Part shown: in pieces, positions 22,101 to 34,020 of the stretch
Position numbering within the stretch: the first letter of the stretch is position 1
Layout of the letters: each line of letters begins with the position of its first letter
Origin: Ampelomyces quisqualis
Taxonomy: Eukaryota; Ascomycota; Dothideomycetes; Pleosporales; Phaeosphaeriaceae
Length of the DNA stretch: 64,000 nucleotides
Assembly (NCBI GenBank): GCA_018398575.1
Contig: JAGTXZ010000018.1
Coordinates: 1,116,001-1,180,000 of the forward strand
Reading direction: 5' to 3'
Notes under the pieces: model-generated
Told to the model about the DNA's origin: nothing
What the model saw: the letters and a program-made list of their open reading frames with translations, nothing else
The model's database searches: none
Position numbers and translations under genes: made by a program

Positions 22101-22456
22101 CTCCTTTAGCTATTGCTCTGCTTTTTAAGGTCTGCTTAATTCTCCTTCTAACTTAATTCTAGTAGTAGCTAATTTAGGTACTTTAGATAGGCGTTGCTCT
22201 AGGCCCTCTAGATAGGCGTTGCTCTAGATCCTACTTTCTGTTCCTCTGATCTTAGAGTACTAACTCTATGTCCTTAGAATAGATACTAATTATATTCTAG
22301 AGAGAACTGTAGTAGCTTACTAAACACTTGTTAGACTGTTAAGTTCCTGCAATTTCTAGGTTACAAGGACTATAGAAAAGCGTAGGTATATGCGCAGGTG
22401 CACAGCCTTCTAAGGCCTAGGCTAATAAGAATTTAGAGTTGTAATTAGTTGCTATA
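19101..22456 (-). pseudogene. gag: Inner B gag
   Basis: A long minus-strand region broken by many stops. A CCHC zinc knuckle is readable at 20275-20316: C-W-V-C-N-K-T-K-H-L-K-Q-N-C, with the Trp codon now TAG. Upstream is a helical capsid-like region rich in Leu, Lys and Glu. The same region in the outer copy lies at 34020-37378 and is about 95% identical by eye. The leader between gag and the 5' LTR, next to 22456, has no obvious tRNA-type primer site. The plus-strand ORF at 19979-20215 is a shadow. Confidence 0.7.
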
Positions 22457-22642
22457 TGTAGTAGAGTGTTATTTACCTCTAAGGCCTATTAGATTTAATG
22501 TAGAATTAAATATATTATTATTAGGTGTGTGTGTTGTTAGTTATTCTCCTCTCTAATAGCCCTTTAGCTATTGTATCTTGTCTATGCCCTTAGCTGTGTC
22601 CTAAGCGTCCTTTAGACTTACTTCTTATATTACTTTACTACA
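22457..22642 (-). repeat. B LTR, middle (5' LTR of inner copy)
   Basis: A 186-bp LTR identical in structure to 12019-12204. Its inner side (left) carries the same leader as the right LTR at 37379. Its outer side (right) abuts the integrase of the outer B in mid-domain, which is direct evidence that one B jumped into another. Confidence 0.9.
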
Positions 22643-23763
22643 CTACTACTCTATAGATTCTAAATTACTGTTGTAAGTTAATCAGTAAATGCTTGTTTTT
22701 AGAGCCTCTATTAACTAAAATTTCAAGTAGTAGGCTCTATTAGCAGAAGACTTTTCTCCCTAGAAACTTAACAATAGATGCTAAGTCCACGTTTAATAGA
22801 GCATTAGCTTTAGCCTACTGCGTTGTAGTATATTAGGCTACTATAAGAAACTTCTTACCTTTAGCTAGGGGCATATAGACTACATCTATAGATATCTAGC
22901 CAAAGGGTATTGTTAGAAGAGTTGTTAGCTAGAGTTTCTCTTAAACTATTACTAAGGCGTATACTTAACACTCTAGGCATAACTTAACGTAGGATTTAAC
23001 ATCTTTATATTGTCCTTTCTAATAATAACGCGCCTATACCTTATGCTATATGCCTTCCTTTTCCTAGTAGCCTAATTTATTGTGTATAGCTTTAATAATA
23101 GCTAAACGTTTGTTAGGTTTGTCTACAATTTGCTGCAGTAGGCGCCCTTTAGTTAGTATTAAGAACAGGTACCTTTCTCTTACTATTAATTTAAGTGCTC
23201 TTCTTGTAAACTTTTTTATTTTAGCTCTTAAAAGACTATTAGGCTAACAGCAGAATAGAATCTAATAAGCCTAAGCCTAAGACTCTTTGCTATAGGCTTT
23301 ATCTAGCGGGTTTTTCTTAAAACTAGCGTTAGCCTTACATACTCTATAACGTAGATTGCATACGCGCAGCTGTAGGGCAATAGTAAGCTATACTAAATTT
23401 AAATAAGCGTTAATAAAATCCTTAATATCCTTTTCTAGCTTATTAGGTAGCTCTTATTTTAGCTCTTTAGGTTTTCTTAAAAGGGCGTTAGCTACTACGT
23501 TTTTCTTACCTTTAATATAGACTATGTTAAATTCCTACATGTTAAAGAGTACTAGCTACTATATAACAAGAGCTTTTAGTAAGTTAGTTGCACTTTGCTA
23601 AAGCTGTATAACTAGTGTCTTTGCGTCTGTTTCTACAATAAACTCTACCCTGTACAAGTAGGTCTAAAACTTCTTTAGTGCTAGGAGTAGAACTTTGCAT
23701 TTATATTTTCCTAAGTCTTAGTTTTGTTTAGATTTAGACTAAACCTTACTTTTGTACTAGATA
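22643..23763 (-). pseudogene. pol: Outer B pol, middle: integrase and part of RNase H
   Basis: From 23763 leftwards: RNase H (cut by A1), the integrase zinc-finger region ending YKDVKSYVKLCLEC near 22970, then the catalytic core with I-S-I-D-V-V-Y-M-P (first Asp intact), L-E-I-L-V-N-R-G-S-E-N (second Asp now Asn) and R-F-R-I-Y-R-V-V, after which the inner B LTR begins. 23009-23763 repeats 16031-16790 of the inner copy. The third catalytic residue and the C-terminus are missing. Confidence 0.8.
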
Positions 23764-24063
23764 TGTAACAAGCACATACAAACACATATTACATCTAATA
23801 CCTTATAAAGGCTTAGTAACAGATTATGTAGAAGGCTAGTAGATTAGGACTAATAGCGCTCTAACAGCGCTCTAACTTAGCTCTTACGCCTACTATAAAT
23901 ATAAGCCTATAGCATTAGATAGAGGATAAGTTTCTCTTGTTCTTCTGTACAAGACCTATAGGTGTATAGCCAATCCAGAATCTCTGATACAACACGCACT
24001 CTTATATGCCTCTAATACGGATCTAATTTAATTCTAATAGCTGTACCTACCTGCGTTATTACA
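23764..24063 (+). repeat. A1 5' LTR
   Basis: 300 bp, TG...CA, with a TATA box (tataaata, 23894-23901) and the primer-like word aagtttctcttgttc about 35 bases downstream. The bases after it (24066 on, acaagagaaactttgttc) are complementary to that word, as in A2. Confidence 0.9.
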
Positions 24064-24351
24064 TTACAAGAGAAACTTTGTTCTACTAGTAATAGCATTT
24101 AGATAATATTGCAATTTACTTTTAAAAAGATTGCGTTAAAACGTCTAGAACTCTATCTAAATTAAATCTGTTTGCAACCTTAAATCTATTCAACACAGCT
24201 AGAATCCCTTAGATCTTCTAATAGCTAAAGCCTTTAGGTTTAAATCTTTCTATTAACATACAGTTAGGATTACTTTAGTAAAAGTTACGTTTAGCGCTAC
24301 AATAGAAACTTAGAGACTATTAATAACCTAGGAGTATTAGAGGCAACGCTA

Positions 24352-26560
24352 ATAACTCCCCCTAAAGAACTAACCCTAGAAGCCTTCCCTTAAGATAACT
24401 CTGTATCAACTGTAATAACCTAGCAACAGAGTGCTAAAGTAAAAGAGATAGACACTAAGAAACTCTTTTAGCCTAAAGCTAGACCTATACCTTTACCTAA
24501 TCCTGCTTCTGCCTAAATAGAGGTTAATTAATTACAACAAGAACTAAAACACGTTAGGAAAACACAACGTTAGCAACATCCGCGACATTAGCGACATTGT
24601 TGGAACGGTCGACCAGACAGTTTTCGACTGTAGTCTACGGTGCCTAGCTACCCCTATTTGTTCTGGCCGCCTAATTAGACAAAAACGCCCAAATTGATCC
24701 ACCTGATCCACTGGACCCACCTGCCCCACCCGCGCAATTACGTAATTATTCTAAAAACCTAAAATATAGAGCTTAATTCCCTCTTTAAAACGCACTATTC
24801 AGAATTTTTATAGCTGCTCTAGTTGCTGAGATGCACAGCAGTGAAGTTTGTAACTTTTTAATGTTCTTTGCCAAGGCTTGTTTTCGCTAAAGCTCTAGCA
24901 CTTTAACTAGATAATATATTATATTTTTTTTTAAAGAAATAGTAACTAAAGTGTAGATTTTACTCTAGGACTATTTTATCTTAATATATTATAGTGTGGG
25001 CGTTGAGATCTACTGTGTTAAACGTACTTTAAAGTTTTTTTAAAAAAGTTTATAACTTCAACGCGCTATATCTTAATAACTAGAGTAGCTAAAAAAAATC
25101 TGAATAGTGCATTTTAAAGAGGGAATTCCGCTCTATATTTTGTATTTTTAGGTTACTTACGTAATCATAAAAATACAGCAATACAGTCACGTGAGTAAAA
25201 TTGGCGACATTGGCGACACTAGCAACACTGGCGACACTAGCGACACTGTTAGGTCGCTAGCGACTCGCCAGCAACTTGCTAGCGACCAGAAGTAAGTGGG
25301 GCAACTTTGGCAAATTGTCTAGTAGACAGTATTACTGTTGGGCCGCTGCAGGTCGCGGCGGTTAGGCCGATCAGATTAATCTTGAATTTTCCTAACGCAG
25401 GCGTTAGCAAAGATTAATTCTCTTAAGAAAGGACTAACTTGGTTGATAGGACTAGACAAGCCTCTGCCTACTACTAAAACCCTCTAGAACCTCTCTGCAC
25501 TCTGCTATTTATCTAACAGCTCTATATCTAAGTACTTACATTACTATAAAGGCTCTTGCTAACTTTAATAATCTAAGAAAACGCCTAATATAGACGATCT
25601 TAGTAATAGAAAAGATCCTACCTTCTGCTAATAGCAGGCCTCTATCTAGGATTAACTTAAAATCAACTTAGATTACTATTAGACTAAAAGACAACACATA
25701 GCCTTAGTATAGGGTTACACTATAAGATTAGCTAAGGGCTATCTTAAGCTACAATATTTATTAGATACTAATTAAGAGTAATTCTAGAACGCTAAGCAAA
25801 TAATTAAGCTACTTAAGTTTTACTTTATTACAAGTAATAAGGTAGCTAAAAGCTGTGCAGCGTTTAATTAGTTGCAGATAATAAAGAAGAAAACGTTCCT
25901 CTTGTTTAAAGCTAGGTTTCTAAGTTCTGCAGTTAAGAGACAAGTACCTCCTTTAGAGTAGTTTTACTACTTATAGACAAAAATTACGCTAGGACTACAA
26001 GCCTCTAACCTAGGATTCAGGCACTAATAGAAGAACTTATTTAATTAGATAGTAGAACACCTTACTGCCTACAATATAGAGCAAAAGAACAATCCTAACC
26101 TAAGCATATTACTAGCTGCTGCTAAATTCCTAATTAGGTAGGCCTTGCAAACCAATTTGGAGCTAAATTAGACTACTACCTCTAGCGCCCTAACATATTC
26201 TGCGCTAGTCTATTAATCTACTACAGTGCGCCTTTTTACAAAGACCTCTAAGCTAGAACAATTGTTATAATTGTAGTAAGCTAGGACACTACTTTAGCAA
26301 CTGCATAAAACCTTATGTGCAATAGATAAAAGCTATAGAAGTAGATAAGTTTAAAGATGCTTAAGAGCAACCTAACCAAGAGGTGTATTATATAGAAAAC
26401 AGAAGTGCCTAGAAAGATACTCCTTTCTAGGCCTAAGCTATTACAATCTATTCTACCTTAACCTCTCTTATTTGTTTTGCAGTCTCTATTTTCTTATACC
26501 TACGCTTCTCTATAACTAGAGTATTAGTTTACGCCTTAACACTCTTGTTAACACTAGTGC
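24352..26560 (+). pseudogene. gag: A1 gag and protease, split by D1
   Basis: The gag start ATG (as in A2) is now ATA at 24352-24354. D1 interrupts at 24552-25397. The zinc knuckle is at 26263-26304 and reads C-Y-N-C-S-K-L-G-H-Y-F-S-N-C. The protease active site reads N-T-S-A at 26550-26561 where D-T-G-A is expected; both changes are G to A. Many Gln codons are now TAA or TAG. The capsid region is helical. The frame is not continuous between gag and the knuckle, so indels have occurred as well as point changes. Confidence 0.75.
24552..25397. mobile_element. Element D1: small foldback-type transposon in the gag of A1
   Basis: 846 bp, with inverted ends CGTTAGGAAAA and TTTTCCTAACG and a 2-bp duplication CA (24550-24551 and 25398-25399). 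A2 shows the empty site (aaacaggctct). Inside each end are arrays of a 9-bp word: TTAGCAACA-type units at 24570-24596 and five TTGGCGACA-type units at 25201-25245. Further in, about 120 bp on either side of the centre (24745-24870 and 25040-25165) are inverted copies of each other. No transposase is encoded. D1 is GC-richer and less mutated than the A1 around it, so it is a late arrival. The 61-residue minus-strand ORF at 24544-24729 is chance. Confidence 0.8.
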
Positions 26561-29500
26561 TTAAGGTTTTCTATTTTTAAATTTACAAATTGTTTTATCT
26601 GTTTCTAAAGCTTTACATTAACCTATCTAGAAGCTTCTCTTTTGAGTTTAGGTGCGTAGCTTTAAGGATTAGATTACTTCTTTAGTTACTTAATATATTT
26701 AACTACACTTTAATATTAATAGCTAAAAGATTTTAAACTGTCTATTCCTAATCCTTAATCTTAGGTCTTAGGATTGTATACTTAGCCTCTAATAGTTAAG
26801 ACAATTTAAGATTCAATTAGACACAGATAGGTTATAGTTTATTTAGCTTTCTAAGTACTCCTGTTTATACAATTCTTTACCCTCTATTTCTACTATTTTA
26901 CATTAAGCTACAGTGCTAGCTACTGTCTATCTTAATGTACAGTAACGCAACGCTCTATAGGAGAAAGAAGACTATTTTATCTGAAATGGTCTTTACTATT
27001 ATTCTTCTCCTTCTATTTATTGTCTTAAGGGATGCTTAAAGCTCCTATTAGCCTAAACATTCTTAGAGATTCCTTATACCCTAACCAAGCAACCCTGCTT
27101 AGAGTCTAAATTCTCTCTAACTACCTGCATAGCCCTTATTTCTGCTAATGCATTCTACTTTATTATAAAGAAGCTACAGAACAAGTTTTTTACAACAAGT
27201 CTCTACAAAATTAACAGGATCCTTGCCTCTAAGGACAACGCAGACAATTAATGCTAATTAGATAAGTAATTACCTGCCTGCTACTCCTAGTATTAGAATG
27301 TATTTAGTAAGTTAGTAGCTAATTAATTACTTTCTTATTGTCTGTACAATTATAAGATTGTTCTTAAAGAACTATTACTAAATGCGTTTAGTCTCCTGTA
27401 CAAGTAAAATTAGAAGGAGCTTAAAGCTACTAAGGCCTACGTCTAGGAACACCTTTAGAAGAGTTTTATTAAGGCTAGCTAAAGTTCTTTTACTTTACTT
27501 ATCCTTTGTGTACGCAAACTAAATAGAGATATACACATCTGTGTAGACTACTAGAAGATTAACGCTCTTACGCGCAAGGACGTCTATCTAATCTCTTGTA
27601 TTAATAAGCTACTATTACGTTCCTTTAAAGCTAAGATCTTTACCAAGTTTAACATTAGGGCCGCCTTTAACAAAATTTGTATAGATCCTAATTCTAAAGA
27701 GTATACTACTTTCTAGACCTGTTACAGTACCTACAAGTGTAAGGTGCTCCCTTTTGGCTTATGCAATAGACTAGTAACGTATTAGCGCTATATAAACAAT
27801 ATACTAATTAATTATCTTAACAATTTCTATATTACGTATCTTAATAATATCCTAATCTACTTAGAGGATATAAACGCATATTAGAAACACGTCTAAAAGG
27901 TCTTAGAGCGCCTACGTACTATAGGACTCTAAGTAGACATTTAGAAGAGTAAATTCTATATAACCTGCACAAAGTATCTAGGTTACGTTTTAACAAACTA
28001 AGGCACTAAAGTTAACCCTAACAAGGTAGAAGTACTCTAAAACTAGGCTAAACCTACTACAATTACTAGCGTTAAGTTATTTCTTAAGTTTGCTAGTTTC
28101 TATTAACAATTTATTAAGGATTTTTCTTGTGTAGCTAAACTAATTATAAAGCTTTAAAGTCCTGCTACACTGTTTAAATAGACTACAGACTGCTAACAGG
28201 CTTTTGATTAGATTAAAGCCTTACTTGTAGCAATTCTTACGCTATCTTATTTTTATCCTAAGTACAACATAACATTAGAAACTAACGCGTTAGATAGAGT
28301 AATAGCAGAAGTACTCTCTTAGAAGTACTTTAATAACAAGTAGTATCCTGTAGCGTTCTATAGTTACGCCCTATCTAGAGCTAAGCTTAATTAGAAAATA
28401 CACAACAAAGAACTTTTTACTATCCTAAAAGCGTTTAAGAAGTAGAGAGCTAAACTTACCTCTATACAGAGCTAAATCTAGGTGTATTTAGATTACTACT
28501 TCTTAGAATACTTTATAACTACTAAGGTTCTTCATGCACGTTAAGCACAGTAGGTAGAGATAATTACTCTCTTTAATTTCTGCATTAAGTACACGCCTAG
28601 CAAGCTTAACAAGTAAGCTAATATCCTAAGCTAAAGGAAACAGAATGTTAGTAAGGTTAAGGCTGCTTAACAAGACAACAGATCCTATATACTTCTAAGA
28701 CCTAAACGCTAAAACCCCTAGGTTAACTCTAAACTAGCTTAGAACTACGTTTGTAATTAGCTAGAGATTAATGTATTAGCTATTTTAGTTTACTCTATTA
28801 GTGCCCCTTTTAACATTAACTCTTTAAAACTAATTAAAGCTCTACTAGCAGAGAATTGCTACTTCTTTAAAGAAGAACGCCTTACGCTGCTACAGCTATA
28901 TTATATCTAAGAAGAACTACTGCTTTATTACTTACGCCTTTGTGTACTTAGGAATTCTCTCTTGTGCACCTAACTAATTAGAGAGGCTTACAATTAGGTA
29001 TTTACTACTTACCTAAGCGCTATAAAGATGTATTAGCTCTTAGCTTAGCAATATTATTAGAAAGGTATAGAAGCTACATGTAAACGCTATGTATGAAACT
29101 GCGTTGCCTGTTAAAGATCCTATCTAAGACAGCTCTAATCCTAAGGTTTCCTTTATCTGTTACTAATTCCTAATTAGCCTATACAGCATCTGTGTATAGA
29201 TTTCAAGACCTTCCTAAAAGACTGTTATAGCTATAATCAGATTATAGTAGTTATTAATTGTCTATTTAAGTAAGCTGTTTCTATTTCTTACTACAAAACA
29301 ATTAACGCTTAAGAAATAGCTTACTTATTTATCTAATAAGTATACTAATTTGGCTACACGCCTAAAAGCATAGTGTCTAACTGCAGACCCTAGTTTGTAT
29401 TCTAATTCTAGTTCAAGTTCTATAAGATCCTAGGCGTACAACTTAAGCTTTCTACAGCCTACTATAAACAAACTAATAGACAAACTAAGATTATAAATAA

Positions 29501-30430
29501 GTATATTAATTAACAATTAAGGCCCTTTGTATTCTATTACTAGGACAACTAGAGTAACTTCTTGCTAATAATTAATTAAGCCTAAGCTACGCTGCTACAC
29601 TCCGCAATTAGTATAGCGCTGTACTAGCTCTTGTTTAGATCTAAACTATAATAGAGCTAGGATTAGGTATTATCCTTCTTAAAACACAAAGATGTAAACG
29701 TTAAGGATGCCTTAACCTTAGCTACCTGTATGCATAAAGCCTAGTGCACAGCTAAAGACAATATAAAAAAGGCGCAGCAACAGATAGCTGCTAAGGTAAA
29801 CAAAAATTATTAACCTGTTAATTAGGTAGTAGGTAATAAAGTTTACTTCTTAACCTAAAACTTATCTATTACTTGCCTAAGCTGCAAACTTGCTAAATTA
29901 TAGGAAGGCCTCTTTAAAGTTCTAAAACAAGTTAGCTATTTATTCTTACTAAAGCTACCTAAAGGTTTTAAGATCTATAACGTGTTTACTCTAGACGTCC
30001 TCTGCAAGGACTCTAACAACCCCCTGCCTAGTTAGCTAAGCCTAAACCTATCTAGTATCTTAATTTAAGGCGTTAAAGAGTAGGAAGTAGAAGAGATCCT
30101 AGCTAGCAAGCTATACTGCTCTATTCTAAAGTATTGCGTAAAATAGGTAGGCTATAATCCTAACTCTATCTAGTATAATGCCTTAAACTTTATAGGCGCT
30201 CTATACATATTACAAGCATTTTACAAACGCTATCTAAAACAGCTAGAACCCTTACAAGCGTTAGCTAAGTAGATTATAGTATAGGAAAAAGAAGTTAAAG
30301 ATCTTATAGCATTGCAAGACAATTATGTTAGGAAAATTAAACTTAATATTGCAACTACTACACTAGTAGGTAACAGCTATTAATAATAGGAGTCTTACTC
30401 TTCTATTAGATCTAACAGTAGACTGTTACT
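26561..30430 (+). pseudogene. pol: A1 pol: RT, RNase H, integrase, chromodomain
   Basis: Plus-strand order: RT with TRKDVYLIS near 27580 and box YLNNIL at 27837-27854 (YLDDIL expected), RNase H at about 28160-28600, integrase zinc-finger region near 28980-29110, core at about 29170-29640, and a chromodomain-like segment at about 30085-30265. It aligns along its length with A2, differing mainly by extra transitions. It would have made the replication enzymes of A1, and all domains now contain stops. Confidence 0.85.
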
Positions 30431-30448
30431 ACTACTAGTAGAATGTTC

Positions 30449-31084
30449 TTAATTGTCTAAATCTCTAGGTGCAGACACTAACGCACTACCTAGTTGTCTT
30501 CTGTTCTAGCCCTACTTACTGCAAGTACTAGCCTCCTGCGCTACCTTTTGCGCCTTCTTCTACTCTACTAACTATTTGGCCCTTAATGCTATTATAACAT
30601 CTACTAGCTAGGTAACTACACTAGTTAACCTAGCTATGCTTCTCCTAAGCGCCCTAACCTCCTTAGCTATCTCTCTAACCTCTCTAGCTAGCTCCTTTCT
30701 CTAGTAATAAGTGCTAACTAACAAGTTAGCGTTATTTAAGTTAGCTACTTATGCAGTGCTTACTTGCACTATAGTAGCTAACTAAAACGCTGCGTTCTTA
30801 ATAGTAACCTTCTGCTCTAACACAACCTTATTAGACTTATCTCTACCTAAGGCAGTAAACCTGCAGTTAAGGGCCTTAGAAAGGCTATTATACTCCTAGC
30901 CTGCATATAAAGGAACTAGGCAACACTTCTTATTTAAGAGTGTATAGTATGCACACTTTTTAGAGATGTTTAAATAGAATCTAAACTTAATATTAAACTA
31001 GCTGCAGGTAAAAGCCCTTGCGGCCTGTAGGTAAATAACCTAATAGGCTAGAAGATAAGCTTTAGAAGGGACAGGAATAGGCAT
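30449..31084 (-). pseudogene. A1 antisense passenger ORF (Cys cluster plus coiled coil)
   Basis: Minus-strand frame of 212 codons including the stop, from ATG (31084-31082) to TAA, opposite to gag-pol and between the chromodomain and the 3' untranslated region. Same length as in A2. All in-frame stops lie at Gln or Trp positions seen in one or both relatives. See the A2 entry for the domain description. Confidence 0.75.
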
Positions 31085-31407
31085 TATGTGTATCTACAAA
31101 ACAGTTAGCTAGCAATTGAATTAGAAGGGTAGTTAGATAGCTATAGGTATACAAACGTGTAGAGAAAGAGTATAAAGAAGTAGTATACTAAGGGCTAGCC
31201 TTGTATATATGCTCTAAAAACTCTAGGTAAAGTTAAGAGAACAAAACGCGCTACTACGCTAAGTAAAACGATAACAAATAGCTATAACGCGTTATTAGAA
31301 ATTTAAAGTTAAGGTAAATAAGACTTTAGAAAATTTTAGAAGGTATCTAAAAGCGCACTAATACAGACCTAATTAATAGAGACTATTAATTTTAAAAAGA
31401 GGGGTAA

Positions 31408-31707
31408 TGTAATAAGCATATATAAACACATGTTACATCTAATACCTTATAAAGGCTTAGTAGTAGATTATGTAGAAGGCTAGTAGATTAGGACTAATAG
31501 CGCTCTAACAGCGCTTTAACTTAGCTCCTACGCCTACTATAAATATAAGCCTATAGCATTAGATAGAAGACAAGTTTCTCTTGTTCTTCTATACAAGACC
31601 TATAGGTATATAGCCAATCTAGAATCTCTAATACAACACGCACTTCTATATGCCTCTAATACGTATCTAATTTGATCCTAATAGCTGTACCTACCTGCGT
31701 TGTTACA
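31408..31707 (+). repeat. A1 3' LTR
   Basis: 300 bp, starting TGTAATAAGC directly after the purine-rich agaggggtaa (31397-31407), the polypurine tract, and ending GTTACA. It differs from the 5' LTR by scattered transitions. Confidence 0.9.
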
Positions 31708-34020
31708 AGATAGAGTGCTAACAACTCTTTAGATCTAGCTGTATAAGAATTGCGCCCTAACCCTTTTTGCTACTATTAATAGAAATAACAATTAGAAGTA
31801 ACAGCTTGTTATAAAAGATAGAGACAAGTACTAGCGTAAAGCATAGTGCGTGTTTCAATCTGTCTATTACGCTCTATTATTCTAAAGACTACTTAAAGGG
31901 CGCGTTCTTGCATAGCAGGCAGAATAGGAGCTCTAAAATAATAGCAAAATACTTAATCTATACTCTGTAATACACATATATACTAATAAACATTTAAACA
32001 TCTTTCTAGTCTCTATAGAGCAGCTAGGAGAGGATTTTCTTAATTTTCTTACAATTAGGATAGCAGCTAGCAGCGTTAACCTAATAACCTACTACAATTA
32101 TAGACGCGTAGCAGAAATCTAATTTATAACCTAATATTATTGCTCCTGCGCGTTTAATGTCTGCTAACACAGCGTCTATATTACAGAGGTGCTTTGTAAC
32201 GTATTTTCTAATACCTAGTTTAATCTCTATTCTATTATAGTAGCACTTTAGTCTTTTAATACAAATGTTATCTAGGTAAACTTTGCAGCGTTCTAGAATG
32301 TAATCTTAGCATATCTTAGTTATAACGCGTATAAATTTAGTAACTAAATTTGTTGTACCTATAGGCAGCGTACACTAGCGCACTAGTCTAATAGGTGTAT
32401 AAAACGCTGTTACGTCCTAAAAGTTCTTGTGCAACTCTACTTAGTTGTATCCTAAGAAGAAGTTAAGTAAGCTTATAATTACGCAACTAGTAAAATCTTT
32501 TACAAATTTATCTAAATTAGGTAGTAGGTTTACGTTACAAATTGTAACTTTATTAATCTTTTGCGCGTTATTAATAAGTTAATATCCTTTGTCTTTCTTA
32601 GCTACTAGAAACTATAGGTTTTAGTACTAGCTTCTGCACAGTTTCAGAGCCCCTTAGTTAATACGTTTCTGTACTATTTTAACTACTACGTCTCTAAGTT
32701 TTTAAGGGATAGGGAACTAATTAGCTTGCTACGCCTTGTAAGAAATAGTGTTAATTTTAATTAGAGGTACTACCTTATAGCTAACTTGTCCTAATTTACT
32801 TAAGTTCTAGGCTAGAGCAGCTTCTTGTTAGTACAGTAGCTCCTTTAGTATAGCTTGTTCTTGTAAGAGCAAGTCTAGAGAGATCTTTATATTTAACAGG
32901 CGTTTAGGCGTAAGCCTTATACCTTTAGGGAACTTTGCGTATGATAGCTTAAAGTAGCTTAAGAATAAAGCGTTTTTCTTATTTAGTACTTATTAAATGC
33001 GCGCACGCTCTTTCTAATCTTTATACCTGCTAATATCCCTTAGAGTCTGTTCTAAGTTATCTACTAGCTAGACTTTTTAAGCTTTTTACTTGTGCAAAGT
33101 GCTAATGTTAAAGGAGATGTTATTTAATTATAGATTAGTTGTGCGCTTTAGCTAAATTGTTATTACTGTAACAAGTAACTCTCTCTTGCTAGTTGTTTTA
33201 CTAAGCTCTTGCTTTTAGAAGCTCTTAGTACTAATATTAATCCTAAGACTCTAAGGGAGCTGTCTTACAACACTTGCTATAATATTTTAAGATTAGTAGC
33301 CTACGCTGTTGCTAACAAGCATATACATTCTATTACTGTTACTAATAATAATAGATCTGTTAGGCCCTGCGCCTATAGTGCTTATACCTAGCTACTAGAA
33401 GAACTGTGTTTCTAAGAGAATAATTAGTGTTAAAGATTTCTGTTAGAGCTACTCTGTTACTAACTTTATTGCTAGCTAATCCTTGCTTAGAGTATTAGAG
33501 TCTACTTAAACCTGTGTTAAGTTTATTTAATAGTTCTAGTCTAGCTGTGCAATAGGTTTAGATAGGAGTAAAACACTAGCAATTACACTCCTCTAACGTT
33601 TCCTACTAGAGGCCTAGAGTAGAGTCCTAGCGCGTTAATCTAATTACTTCTTGTGTACACAAATCTTGTACTGTGTTTACTATCCTTGCTAAAGATTTAG
33701 TAGTAGGTTAGCCTATTAGTAGCGTACTTAATTCTAGCTTAAGCGTCTGTTAGAAAGAAATTGCCTAGGATAATTAGGTTTGTGCACTTCTTTAGAATAA
33801 AGAAGCTATTGCAGATTTTAATCCTTCTAATAGTAATAGGTACTTCCTATATAATGCCTCAGAACCCTTTAGTTAAACTGTTTGCTACTACTATTTTTAT
33901 AGTTCTTATACTCTTTAGCAAAGACGTAATTAGAAGCATAGCTTATTCTACTATTTCTCTTTTTATAGTGTTAAGCTCTGCGCTAGAGTTAATAAGGCTA
34001 AGAAACTAGGTCCTCTTAAT
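31708..34020 (-). pseudogene. pol: Outer B pol: protease, RT and part of RNase H
   Basis: A second copy of the B pol, matching 16780-19100. The RT box is at 32274-32288 (Y-L-D-N-I). The protease active site N-S-S-A is at 33979-33990, again D to N and G to S. It stops at 31708 where A1 is inserted and continues at 23763. The plus-strand ORFs at 33209-33391 and 33761-34009 mirror those in the inner copy and overlie this protease; they are shadows kept open in both copies by shared ancestry. Confidence 0.8.

Larger units (their letters stand above)
12019..22642 (-). mobile_element. Inner B copy, lacking integrase core
   Basis: It starts (5' LTR) at 22642 and runs left through gag, protease, RT, RNase H and the integrase zinc-finger region to about 16031. 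There it changes abruptly to plus-strand passenger sequence and ends at the shared left LTR. The outer copy continues into the integrase core at the matching point (about 23008). The right flank of the 5' LTR (CTAC at 22643) has no partner at the left. One deletion joining the inner integrase to the outer passenger would explain the missing integrase, the missing LTR and the missing duplication together (inference). Confidence 0.65.
23764..31707 (+). mobile_element. Element A1: chromovirus (plus) inserted in outer B
   Basis: Full-length family-A Ty3/Gypsy element with two 300-bp LTRs and the 5-bp target duplication AGATA (23759-23763 and 31708-31712). The empty site is seen in the inner B copy (tgtactagatagagtgc near 16785), which confirms both ends. 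D1 lies inside its gag. It is more mutated than A2. Confidence 0.92.

Noticed and set aside
24544..24729. 61-residue minus-strand ORF in D1
   Set aside because: It spans the end of D1 and flanking A1, is not open in other D copies, and has no recognisable motif.
24570..25245. 9-bp arrays in D1 as telomere-like or rDNA repeats
   Set aside because: The arrays are very short, lie near both ends of D1, and recur in other D copies, so they belong to the transposon.
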